From positions 5,273,504 through 5,337,503 of the forward strand of contig OZ038460.1 of NCBI GenBank assembly GCA_964036195.1: a stretch of DNA of 64,000 bases. The letters run 5' to 3'. Shown here piece after piece: positions 8,428-17,759 of the stretch. This stretch comes from Sphaerolaimus hirsutus (lineage: Eukaryota > Nematoda > Chromadorea > Monhysterida > Sphaerolaimidae). Numbering within the stretch: position 1 is the first letter of the stretch; each line of letters begins with the position of its first letter. Under the pieces are notes generated by a model, which was not told the origin of the DNA, did not search any database, and was given only the letters and a program-made list of their open reading frames with translations. A program made the position numbers and the translations under genes.

Positions 8428-11211
8428 CTAAGTAGGGCCGAGATTCTGCGTACAAGTGGGGATTATGTTTTCAAGCGTTGGTTTACAGCGATCCGCATGC
8501 ACTACATAAATCTTATCATTAGTATCATTATAAATAGTTACAAGCGGATGAGCATAGCGAATGCATTCGTAGGGGCCTAAAAAGAAAGCAGCGAATTTTT
8601 TACAAGGGCCGGTCTGATCGGTCAAGCGCGGAGTGAAAATACGAACCGCTTGGCCCGGCTTCAAATTCAAATGGCGGGCGCGGCGATTGGCGTAGTATTG
8701 CTCTTTCAATTGAGCATTCCTAAGCGCGGTATGCGCCGCATTGCGCGCCGCCGAGAGACGCTGCGCGAGCTCGGTGGGTTCACCGTGCTTATCTGTCGAC
8801 TCGGGTAGCATTGCGCCAGGCGCGGGGGGCGTCAACATTCTTTCCCATAGCGACGCGGCTGGGCGCCCAAACAAAAGTGCGTACGGCGTGGTGCCCATTG
8901 CCGGGTGTTTCGACGTATTGTACGCATGCACCGCGGTGCCTAAGTGGTAATCCCAATCGGAATGAGTTTGGTTCACGTAATGGGACACGATTTCCATCAG
9001 AACACCGTTTCGGCGCTCCACCATTCCGTTGCCTTTTGGCATATACGCAAATGAGCGATGCTGAAGGGTATTGAAATACAATAACAATCTTTTGAATGCC
9101 CCTTCGACAAAGCTTGGCGCGTTATCGCTCAAAATGGCGCCGGGTACGCTAAATATGGGAAGAATGTGTAGCAAGAATGCAAATGCTACAGTATCCTGCC
9201 GGATATCGGGTACCGGAACAGCGATACCAAATCGCGTGCACTGGTCAACGAAAACCAACACGTGTTTATGCCCGCGCCGCGTGCGTGGCAGCGGGCCAAC
9301 GGCGTCGACTGCGATGACATCGCCGGGAGATCGCGCGATTTTCCGGCACGCCATCAAAGTCTGCATCGACTGCCTGAGTCCTTTTCGCGCACAACACAAA
9401 GGGCACGTGGCGACCCAATGCGCGCTTTCGGGGCGCATATTTGGGAACCACGCGAATTCCTGTAATCTTTCGAACGTTTTCATTATTCCCAAATGTCCCG
9501 CTGTAGGGTGATTGTGTGCTAGTTCGAATACTAGCGGGCACAGTGAGGCTGGAATACACACAGGATCATACAACTTGATCCCCGGTACTATTGAAGCCTC
9601 AGCCCTTTTTCGCATGATTCCATATTGATCAATGAAAAACGGTGGCACACATTGCCCAGGTGCATCCTTACAAACTTCCATCAAATTCACTATATACGCT
9701 TCTTGCATCTGCAAGCGCTTCAATTCAATTATGGGGACAAACGGGGGCAAAACGTGATCAGTGTGAAAACCGTTGACGCGCACTTCGGTAGCCGCGGGGC
9801 CACCAGCCATTGTTTGTGGACCTACGGTAGTGAGTCCGGTAATTGGCTCCACCCTATTGTTCGCCGGCTGTCGCGTGTCCATTGTCCCAGGGTTGCGGTC
9901 ACGCACCGCAGACTCCGCCCTCGCACGCGCGCGTGTCCTCATTGGTTCCTTGGTAGGCGCGCGTCTGGAAACAGTAGCTACCGTATCCCACGGGTCAATT
10001 GCGGTCTGCGTCGCGACAGTTTTATTGTGTGATATTTTAATGAGTGCAAATTGCTCGAATGCTTCGTCAAGTTCTAATTTCTCGTCGAAAGTTATTGGCG
10101 CATCACGCCTTCGGGACAGAGCATCTGCGAGCTCATTGCATTTTCCTTTCAAATGCTTGAATGTAATTTGATACGGGGCAATGGCCAATGCAAACTTATG
10201 CAATGCGGCGTGCGGTGTAGCCTCCAAATTGGGGTTCTTCACCCAAGGGATACTTTTGGCATCAGTCCACACTTCAAAGGGGCGTCCCGCCAAGTAGCAA
10301 TGCCAATTTCGGACGCTCTCAAAAATTGCGTAAGCCTCTAGAGTGATGGCGGGCCATCTGCTCTGAACCTCAGTCAACTTCCGGCTGTAGAACGCGCACG
10401 CATGCAGTCCAGATTTTTCGTCGGCTCGCTGCACCAGCACTCCAGCGACCGCAATTTGTGACGCGTCTGTAATTACGATGAACGTTTTATTTGGGTTCGG
10501 GTATTGCAAACAGGGGCTGTGTAACAGTATTTCTTTTAATTGGAAGAAGGCTCTCAGAGCCTCAGGATTGTCGTTGAGATCTACCGGCGCGTTTCCATCG
10601 TAGTTCTCGCGCGGACCGGTGCGTGTCAAATTCGATAGCGGCACTGCTATTTCGGCGCACCTGTGTATCATGCGTCTGAAAAATCCCACTGCTCCCAAAA
10701 ACCCTTTGACTTCCTTGACAGTTTTTGGGAGGGGCCATTCTGAGATAATATTGCGTTTGTCCATGGGAATGCAAATGCCCTCACGGCCGATCATGAAGCC
10801 CAGAAATTTTACCGCGGTAATGCGTGCGAAAAAACACTTACGGGGACTAATTTTGAAGTTATTTTTGATCAATCGATCCAAAATTTGGCCGATGTCACTC
10901 AAATGGGTTTTCCAGTCCTGACTGTAAATTAACAGGTCGTCAATGTACAATAGCACATTGCGATGAATCAATCCCGCCATTGCAAGCTCAAAACACCTTT
11001 GTGCCAAACTTGGTGAGCATTTTAATCCCATAGGTAATCTCTTTAATTGGAATTGACCAAAAATATTACGGAACGAAGTGATGTGTCTGTCGTCGGGATG
11101 CAGTGCAATGTTATAGAAAGCCTGATTAATGTCGGCACTGCTAAAAAAACTTGCAGTTGCTGAGTGCATCCACGGTGTCATCCAGCCTCGGCAATGGAAA
11201 TTGCGGCGCAT
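8428..11211 (-). CDS. Pol: RT (rest), RNase H, integrase
   Basis: A 927-aa open frame whose first ~20 codons overlap the upstream ORF out of frame; genuine RT homology starts at about residue 21 (FFSSADINQAF). RT palm motif YIDD is at ~89-92. RNase H acidic residues can be placed at ~D249 (TDAS), E292, D317 and D363. An integrase zinc-binding HHCC module lies at ~565-615, then the DDE core (VDAVG, LSDNAPSF, MVERRNG) at about 640-740, and a GPY/F-like C-terminal module (FLGPYECI). This is complete for a Ty3-type Pol except that RT is split from its N-terminus by the T-run shift at 11143-11149. The Met at 11211 is unlikely to be a real start; the frame is the continuation of the polyprotein. 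Confidence 0.9.
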   Translation of the reverse strand: MRRNFHCRGWMTPWMHSATASFFSSADINQAFYNIALHPDDRHITSFRNIFGQFQLKRLPMGLKCSPSLAQRCFELAMAGLIHRNVLLYIDDLLIYSQDWKTHLSDIGQILDRLIKNNFKISPRKCFFARITAVKFLGFMIGREGICIPMDKRNIISEWPLPKTVKEVKGFLGAVGFFRRMIHRCAEIAVPLSNLTRTGPRENYDGNAPVDLNDNPEALRAFFQLKEILLHSPCLQYPNPNKTFIVITDASQIAVAGVLVQRADEKSGLHACAFYSRKLTEVQSRWPAITLEAYAIFESVRNWHCYLAGRPFEVWTDAKSIPWVKNPNLEATPHAALHKFALAIAPYQITFKHLKGKCNELADALSRRRDAPITFDEKLELDEAFEQFALIKISHNKTVATQTAIDPWDTVATVSRRAPTKEPMRTRARARAESAVRDRNPGTMDTRQPANNRVEPITGLTTVGPQTMAGGPAATEVRVNGFHTDHVLPPFVPIIELKRLQMQEAYIVNLMEVCKDAPGQCVPPFFIDQYGIMRKRAEASIVPGIKLYDPVCIPASLCPLVFELAHNHPTAGHLGIMKTFERLQEFAWFPNMRPESAHWVATCPLCCARKGLRQSMQTLMACRKIARSPGDVIAVDAVGPLPRTRRGHKHVLVFVDQCTRFGIAVPVPDIRQDTVAFAFLLHILPIFSVPGAILSDNAPSFVEGAFKRLLLYFNTLQHRSFAYMPKGNGMVERRNGVLMEIVSHYVNQTHSDWDYHLGTAVHAYNTSKHPAMGTTPYALLFGRPAASLWERMLTPPAPGAMLPESTDKHGEPTELAQRLSAARNAAHTALRNAQLKEQYYANRRARHLNLKPGQAVRIFTPRLTDQTGPCKKFAAFFLGPYECIRYAHPLVTIYNDTNDKIYVVHADRCKPTLENIIPTCTQNLGPT

Positions 11212-14200
11212 GCAAAACCAAATTTAATCGCCTGTAATCAATGACCATGCGTTTAGAACCATCAGGTTTAGAAACAACTAATGTGGGAGCGCAGTATGGG
11301 CTTGTGCTTGTTTCAATTATGTCGTGTTCAATTAGACAGCGCAGGTGCTTTTCCAAGTATTGCTGGTCATCCAGGCTCAACCTATACATGCGGCACGCAA
11401 TCGGTTTTCGATCAGTCAATTGCAGTCGATAATCGACTAATTCACTGTACCCTATGTCGTACTTGTGTCTCGCAAAGGCGCCTTTGTGCTTCAAAAGTAC
11501 GGCTGCAAGTTCCTTGCGCTCATTTTCCGACAATGTTTGGGGCACAGAAAATTCCATTTCGTGTCCATCTGGACATTTCACATGCAATGGCTCACCTAAG
11601 TGGTCTTCAATTACCTTCTCTGGAACGCTTGAAGATACCGGCTCTGTCGCTTCGTTGGCGCGGCACTGCCGTATCCATTCCTCCGGGGGGTCGCCGGCTT
11701 TGACTTTCAGAACACAATCGACGGGCTCAACCAAGCCGATTTTTTGTTCCATCTGCAAGGTAACCGGTTGATCACGCACGTTCGCGACCCTCATTAGAAA
11801 CACCTCGTCACTTGTTTCATATGCTGCAGATGCAGCAACTACCCCATCCTTCAAGTTTACGGATTCCAGCCCAGTGACCGTAAATGTGCGATAGCTAACT
11901 GGAGCTGATAGGCGCACCGGCACCATTGCTTCATGCCTTGCCTTGATTTCGGTAGCCGCCGTGACTAATGCAAACACTGCACGAATCTGCACGTCCGGCT
12001 TGTGGTTATCAAAGGGAATGCTAACGCCTACTGAGGGGATTTTTAAGAGGCGCGCGGGCATATCAATTATCATGTGCCGCAGCACATCCGCGCCCAAAAT
12101 TAAATTGTCAACCAGGCCATCGATGGCTTGAAAAACAACACGAAACGTGTGTCCCCCTATGTCAATGGGCATTTCCAACTGACCAATTATCATTAGCTTG
12201 GAATCCGCAGCGCATCGCATGTGAGAAATGGGAGAAGTTTCTTCAACGGCGTCATGTCCATGTCGATGCTCCTGGAACACGTCTCTGCTGCATAACGAGC
12301 GCATGGCGCCGGTGTCCAGCAAACATCGGTGGTACATGATGCCGTCCATGCACACGGGCACTGCAGGACTGTAGTAGACATGCACAGGCCCGTTCCGCCT
12401 CGCGACGACAGACTTTATATTTTCCTGTTCATCTTTTGATAGCGTAATCATTCTGATTCTATCCACCGATGGGCTCATGGAAATTTCCGCCATTTCTAAT
12501 TGGTGATTATATTCAATTGATGGAAACATCTGTACCGTTACCGTGTCGTCTGATGCGCGCTCGGACGCACCTGTTGTCGGGTTCAACACGGTCAATCGGC
12601 CGTCATAGCTTTTCATAAAGCTACGCTTACCTGCGTCTCTGTGTCTGGTAATTAGCGGCCTCGACTCCCGTCGCAGTCGTCGGCGCGCTCGTTCAATTAG
12701 CGTCGTAGCTGCCGGGGGCGCGGCGGCTAACAGAGCTGCTAATAAATACTGGCAAGTCACTATGGCGCACACCAGGTAAATCCATACCTGCAGCCATGAC
12801 CTTAAGGCGTCAAAATCCCAAAATCCCACGCTTACCATTGACCTGGCCATTAATCGATGCGATTGTAAACTGCCATCAACCGCATGCGTCGGCATTCCAT
12901 GCACGCGCCGCACAATCGCGTATGAGTGCCACACGTCGTTCAGCGTGGTGGTCGGCAGCAGCTCAGACAAATTGTACATTGTCGTTGCGGCAAAGATCTG
13001 ATGGTGCACGTCCGTCGGTCGTTCGAGTTGCCACCTGTGTGGGAAACTGTGGGTGTTGTAAACGGGGATATGTTCCAGGGCGCCTTTCTCAGGTAAATAC
13101 TTGTACCACTGCCCATGCAATTTCAACACACGGTTGTGGCGATTTGTGCACGTTCCCATAACCGGCTGGAACAGAAGGGCATTTGTAATTGTATCCAAAT
13201 GCAAGGTCACATTCTGTCCATGCAATTTCATTCGTATTGGGACCGTAGCGTGGCACGCGCCTTTACCTGTTTCGGTGCCCAACTGATACGTCTTTACCGC
13301 AAAGCACTTATGCACTAGAAATCCGTCTGGCGCCGCCTTGGCCAAAATCTCATTGTCGCGCATATACCAGCGCGCCGTGGTCGTCGGGTGCTCGGTCATG
13401 GCTAAGCGGAGAAGTTCCTGAAAGTGTTGCACATGCCTACAAGTAGACACGGCCTGTGCACGCATAGTTTGCTCAGATGTCTCGTACACCGCTTGCATCG
13501 CTGCGGCCAAGTGACCGGTGTCCACTACGCCAAATCCGGGGCGTGCTGCGCGACGCTTCTCCCGCACATACCTAATTGGGGGGATTTCGAACGGTGCCAC
13601 AACAATATCCTGGTCTGATTTCCATAGTTTTTTACCACATGAAATGATTTCTTCTTTTGCTCGAAATGACAATGCCAAAGTGTGATCACGCGCGAGCCAA
13701 ATATCTTGTCTAATTAACCCAGCTATTTCTTGCCATTTCTCATAGGGGCATTCAGCCTTTGGGTTTGGTTTCCAGACTAATTGGCTACCGTCGGGTAGGG
13801 TACAGGTGCCCTCCTCGTAATTACACTTTGACACTTCTCCTAACGTACTTTGCATAACCTTGGCGCCGTAGCGCATGCGTACATCTCCCTTAAACAACCC
13901 ACACTGCGGGGTCTTGGTAATTAACCAGCTGCAACAGTACAGCCCGTGCCCCGAGTAACTCACGTTTGTCGGGTATTGAGTGTCCCATGCGTTGCTCAGC
14001 TCGTCCACTGGCTGAAGCGCGCCGTCGTTGCACTTATGGTACTTCATCATGCTCTCACACTCCGAGGGATCTACCGCACGCGGCTGCGAGTCAAAATGTT
14101 CCAAAGTGACGTCACCCCAGAAGTTCTGGTATGTATGAGCCGACCGCGTGGCCGCTACACATCGATACGCAGTGGCACGATACTCTACCATATTGCGTTT

Positions 14201-17200
14201 GTAAATAGTAAGTTTCAGGGGAACCGGTTTAGTCAACGACACAGCAGAATCGACTAACGCGGTGCAGTTAGGCAGGTCGGGGTAGGTGTACAAGTCGTAA
14301 TGATCGGTCAGGTCGCTGCACAGCAGTGGCGTGTCCGGCATCGTCGTGGCCACCGCCAGAGGCATCAAGCTCAAGCACGCCATCACCACGGCGACGGTGA
14401 ACACTGTAAACAAAGCGCCAAAGACTTGATTATTATACGGTGGCTCAGAATACGCTCGCTGGCGAGGCACTGCGGACGTTTTGTCTCTAAATTCGGCCAT
14501 TTTATCAACGCATGTGCTCGAAAACGTACGCGGGGACAAAATCACAGGGGGCTCATTTAGGAATGGGTCTAATGGGGCGTCACGCAAAACCCTCCACTCG
14601 ATTCTAGTAAGCGTATCATTGTGGTCGTCATGCGGGCGACAGTCTGGGAGCACCACGCAATCTTCATCCTTCAGATCATGCATTGCAGTGCGCCGCAGAT
14701 AATCTAACCAACTGGTACGAAATAGGATTGACGTGGCTTCGCGTTGATACGCCCAGTGGCTAATCCACTGTTCCCTATCTACCATGAGCGCATGCATTTT
14801 ACACTGAAGGCTAGCTACAGGTTGCTCCTCCATCTCCTCCTCCTCGTCAGGGGCTTCCGGTTCCAGCCCTTGCAATGTCAATAGTTGATCATGATGGAAG
14901 AGAATTCTAGCATAAGACGGCGATGACTCGGTCACGGCCTTGTAAGTGCATTCACCCACCTGTGTCACTGTCGTCGGGTTCAACAGCGGCACGCTGCTGC
15001 TCTGGCCTTGCTGCGATTCCAACGGCCGTTGTGCCGGTTGTGGCTGCGGGTGCCATCCGATGGCCGCGGGCTGCTGGCTCTGAACGTACACAGGCTGCAT
15101 CATCTGCGAGGAAGGCACGGTCATAGGTTGACTTAATTGCATCGGTACCCATCCACCTGGATACCCAAAGTTTTGTGGATATTGTCCTCCCTGTCCACGG
15201 CCTCGCCCTCGGCCGCCACCTCTACCGCGCGCACGAAAGTCGCCTCCGCGGCCACGCTGATTGCTATCGTTGCCGGCAGATGGCTCGGGAGGGGGCTTAT
15301 TTGGACATTGGTAGCGGAAGTGATCAGGAGATCCACATTCCCAACATCCATTTTCAAACCTTTTGGGCGGTAACTCACGCCTCGGGCGCGGTGCGCCCAT
15401 CATCTTAGCTTCCTGGGCGTCGAGTTTTTTCTGTCGTTCGTCGAGCGCCCGTTCCTTGGCCTTGAGCTTCGCATTCTCGGCACTCTCTGCCTCCATCGAC
15501 TGGACCGAGGGGTGCAGGTTCATGGCCATGATGCGCTCCATGACCTGGTTCGATGTCTCGGCGACGATCTCGCTGGCCGACTTCGCATGTTCCTTCTGAA
15601 CGGTTTCAAGGTTTTTGTAGCTTTCTTGCATGCGCGCATTATCAACTAATTCCTTCCAGCTTATATTGGCGTGCACCGCCAGGTTGCGCCTAATGTCCTT
15701 GTCCAACCCCTGGTGAAACTTAGTGATGCACATGCCTTCCCTTTGGGCGGAGTGCAGCATTGGATATGCGCGCTTTACTGCACGTTCCAATCTAGTTGCC
15801 CAATCCAGCACAGATTCAGTGGGACTTTGAGTTGACTCAATAAACTCGCGCTGTGCATGATGCTGGGCGTTTGGGTTTGCAAACAATTCTTCCAAACGAT
15901 CCATCATGGCTTTGTAATCGAGCGCGCGCAGTTCCCGCCTTCTAGCTACAAAGATAGAATTGGCATTCTTTTGTAAAAAGATAGGCAGCAGCTTTTGCCT
16001 AGAGCGCATTGAAACACCTAGCGCATCACACAAAATATCCCACTTACGTCTCCAATCCTTGAAACTCTTGTCAGCCCTTCCAGTGAATGCATCGCACTGC
16101 GTAGCCAGGGCGGTCAGCGTAGCGGCCGTGCCGTGCGGCACCTGGTGCTGCGCCAAATAGTCTGGATCCGTAGGATTGGGTGCAGGTGAGAGCGATCCTG
16201 ACGATCCTGGGGAGGAGGGACCCGGCTGTCCCGCCAAATTGATTACACTGGTAGCTGGTTGGGCCGTGGCGTTTGCAGGCGCCGGTGCCGCTCCACTGCC
16301 ACCCGCTGATCCGCTTACACTCGCCGGCGGGGGCACAGTCTGCGCGGTTGTGTTCCCAGGGGCCGTTCCCGCGCCCAAGGTAGCATTAGCTGCCGATGCT
16401 ATGGGTGGAATTAATCCCCTGTTAGAACAAAATGCCAAAAATTGAGTAGTGGCCTGCTCCAGCGCGCTGGGGTTACCTACGCTGGTGTACATACTTAAAC
16501 CTAGCCTAATGGCCTGTAGCTTATTTTTATCTGCTGTGGAAGCATTGACTGAAATCGCCGCTGGTCCCGCGCGGTTAAGTTCCCCAGACCACTGGTGCAA
16601 TAGCTGTATCATGCCCGGGAAGGTCCAACCTTCTCTAGTGTACCCAGTGGTCTCCCTGCCCGGGTCCGCCGCGGTCGCCGCCGTCAGGATCTGGCCCGGC
16701 GTCACTTGGTTGGCCGCCGCCGGGGTAGTCGTCACCGTTGTGAGCGTGGCCGGCGCGGTCGTCACACTCGAACCTGGGGGTGGGGTGCTGGTCATTCTAC
16801 TTTGATTTATGGGAGACGGTCCTACGATTCTGCGCCGTGCTCTATTCGAAGAGACACAGCTTTCAATCGAGCCTTGCGCGGACGCAAGCTCGCGTGGTGT
16901 GGATGAGCTTCGCGGGGCACTTAATTGAAGCTCCCCCAATGAATTTTCCGCCTCTTCGAGCTCTTCGGCTAACGAGGGAAATTCAATATTTATATCTGGG
17001 ATCGCTACTGGGGTGTCAATTAGATTTACGGAAGTCTCACCACTTCTACGCTGGTATGCAGACGAACTCACGGGCTCGTCTTCACCAGCGTACCCTGCTG
17101 AATCAGCCTGTGATCCAGACCCTGTCGACACCGGGGAGCTACGGCCGCTTTTTCCCCACGGTCGTCGAAATAAACCCCACTTACTTGATTTCCGCTGCTC

Positions 17201-17650
17201 TCGCCCGGGCTCAGCACTTACTGGCCTGTCGGGTCGCAGGAGCGGACTATCTGGTGGGCGTTCTGTTTCTGTGCCTCCACTGGACGCTCGTCGAGCCACC
17301 CCAGTCGGTAGCGCACCTGGCGCGCAAGCCGGCGTATCCCAACGGCTGCCGCCTGTTCCTGCACGTGCAATTCCAAATTGCAGCACTGGCCGGACGACGG
17401 GAGTGCTATCCTCTGTGCGTCTGGTCCAAGTCGCTGCTTCCTGTGCGCGCTCGGCTTCCGCTTCCGCTTCCTGCGCACCTGCTTCAACTCTTACCTGTTC
17501 AACCTCAGCGTCCTGCGCGTCCGCAGTCTGCTGTGCCCTGCGCAAAGCCGCTTCTCGGCGCGTGTGCTTCTGTAGCTGTTCTGCAGCTCTCCACACTTCC
17601 TCAACTGACCCTGGGATCGACGCTGGCCCTCCTGACCGCAGCGTTTCCAC
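11141..17650 (-). CDS. Gag / envelope-like glycoprotein / protease / RT N-part polyprotein
   Basis: A 2,169-aa ORF. Residues 1-510 are low-complexity (charged, then Ser/Thr/Ala/Pro-rich). About 515-690 is a retrotransposon Gag-like helical region (FTGRADKSFKDW...). A CX2CX4HX4C zinc knuckle (CWECGSPDHFRYQC) lies at ~766-781, followed by an RGG-rich stretch. About 1073-1100 is a hydrophobic signal/TM segment, then a Cys-rich ectodomain with NXS/T sites, a furin-like REKRR at ~1362 and a second TM at ~1621-1650. A DTGA aspartic protease motif is at ~1777. From ~2076 the RT N-terminus runs to a premature TAG at 11141-11143. The ectodomain pattern resembles mononegavirus/chuvirus-type glycoproteins; that is inference. 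No stop separates Gag, Env-like and PR, so separate products would need proteolysis or splicing. The start is the first Met, 110 nt inside the 5' LTR boundary. Confidence 0.85.
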   Translation of the reverse strand: METLRSGGPASIPGSVEEVWRAAEQLQKHTRREAALRRAQQTADAQDAEVEQVRVEAGAQEAEAEAERAQEAATWTRRTEDSTPVVRPVLQFGIARAGTGGSRWDTPACAPGALPTGVARRASSGGTETERPPDSPLLRPDRPVSAEPGREQRKSSKWGLFRRPWGKSGRSSPVSTGSGSQADSAGYAGEDEPVSSSAYQRRSGETSVNLIDTPVAIPDINIEFPSLAEELEEAENSLGELQLSAPRSSSTPRELASAQGSIESCVSSNRARRRIVGPSPINQSRMTSTPPPGSSVTTAPATLTTVTTTPAAANQVTPGQILTAATAADPGRETTGYTREGWTFPGMIQLLHQWSGELNRAGPAAISVNASTADKNKLQAIRLGLSMYTSVGNPSALEQATTQFLAFCSNRGLIPPIASAANATLGAGTAPGNTTAQTVPPPASVSGSAGGSGAAPAPANATAQPATSVINLAGQPGPSSPGSSGSLSPAPNPTDPDYLAQHQVPHGTAATLTALATQCDAFTGRADKSFKDWRRKWDILCDALGVSMRSRQKLLPIFLQKNANSIFVARRRELRALDYKAMMDRLEELFANPNAQHHAQREFIESTQSPTESVLDWATRLERAVKRAYPMLHSAQREGMCITKFHQGLDKDIRRNLAVHANISWKELVDNARMQESYKNLETVQKEHAKSASEIVAETSNQVMERIMAMNLHPSVQSMEAESAENAKLKAKERALDERQKKLDAQEAKMMGAPRPRRELPPKRFENGCWECGSPDHFRYQCPNKPPPEPSAGNDSNQRGRGGDFRARGRGGGRGRGRGQGGQYPQNFGYPGGWVPMQLSQPMTVPSSQMMQPVYVQSQQPAAIGWHPQPQPAQRPLESQQGQSSSVPLLNPTTVTQVGECTYKAVTESSPSYARILFHHDQLLTLQGLEPEAPDEEEEMEEQPVASLQCKMHALMVDREQWISHWAYQREATSILFRTSWLDYLRRTAMHDLKDEDCVVLPDCRPHDDHNDTLTRIEWRVLRDAPLDPFLNEPPVILSPRTFSSTCVDKMAEFRDKTSAVPRQRAYSEPPYNNQVFGALFTVFTVAVVMACLSLMPLAVATTMPDTPLLCSDLTDHYDLYTYPDLPNCTALVDSAVSLTKPVPLKLTIYKRNMVEYRATAYRCVAATRSAHTYQNFWGDVTLEHFDSQPRAVDPSECESMMKYHKCNDGALQPVDELSNAWDTQYPTNVSYSGHGLYCCSWLITKTPQCGLFKGDVRMRYGAKVMQSTLGEVSKCNYEEGTCTLPDGSQLVWKPNPKAECPYEKWQEIAGLIRQDIWLARDHTLALSFRAKEEIISCGKKLWKSDQDIVVAPFEIPPIRYVREKRRAARPGFGVVDTGHLAAAMQAVYETSEQTMRAQAVSTCRHVQHFQELLRLAMTEHPTTTARWYMRDNEILAKAAPDGFLVHKCFAVKTYQLGTETGKGACHATVPIRMKLHGQNVTLHLDTITNALLFQPVMGTCTNRHNRVLKLHGQWYKYLPEKGALEHIPVYNTHSFPHRWQLERPTDVHHQIFAATTMYNLSELLPTTTLNDVWHSYAIVRRVHGMPTHAVDGSLQSHRLMARSMVSVGFWDFDALRSWLQVWIYLVCAIVTCQYLLAALLAAAPPAATTLIERARRRLRRESRPLITRHRDAGKRSFMKSYDGRLTVLNPTTGASERASDDTVTVQMFPSIEYNHQLEMAEISMSPSVDRIRMITLSKDEQENIKSVVARRNGPVHVYYSPAVPVCMDGIMYHRCLLDTGAMRSLCSRDVFQEHRHGHDAVEETSPISHMRCAADSKLMIIGQLEMPIDIGGHTFRVVFQAIDGLVDNLILGADVLRHMIIDMPARLLKIPSVGVSIPFDNHKPDVQIRAVFALVTAATEIKARHEAMVPVRLSAPVSYRTFTVTGLESVNLKDGVVAASAAYETSDEVFLMRVANVRDQPVTLQMEQKIGLVEPVDCVLKVKAGDPPEEWIRQCRANEATEPVSSSVPEKVIEDHLGEPLHVKCPDGHEMEFSVPQTLSENERKELAAVLLKHKGAFARHKYDIGYSELVDYRLQLTDRKPIACRMYRLSLDDQQYLEKHLRCLIEHDIIETSTSPYCAPTLVVSKPDGSKRMVIDYRRLNLVLHAPQFPLPRLDDTVDALSNCKFF

Positions 17651-17738
17651 CCGGCGCGACAGATCGTTTGTTACTTATCACTTAACGGCTTGGCGTTGAT
17701 CAGGCGCCGCACCGTTCACTGAAGTGAATTAAGCTAAC

Positions 17739-17756
17739 CACTCGCGTCTGCTACCA
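17739..17756 (-). other. Candidate primer binding site
   Basis: Three nucleotides after the 5' LTR, the minus strand reads TGGTAGCAGA followed by CGCGAG. TGG is the complement of a tRNA CCA end. The first ten bases fit the 3' end of initiator tRNA-Met type molecules, but the match then breaks down. The tRNA identity is therefore uncertain. Confidence 0.5.
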
Positions 17757-17759
17757 AGT

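Noticed and set aside
16780-17685. 301-aa plus-strand ORF, and 17013-17699
   Set aside because: Antisense to the low-complexity Gag N-terminus.
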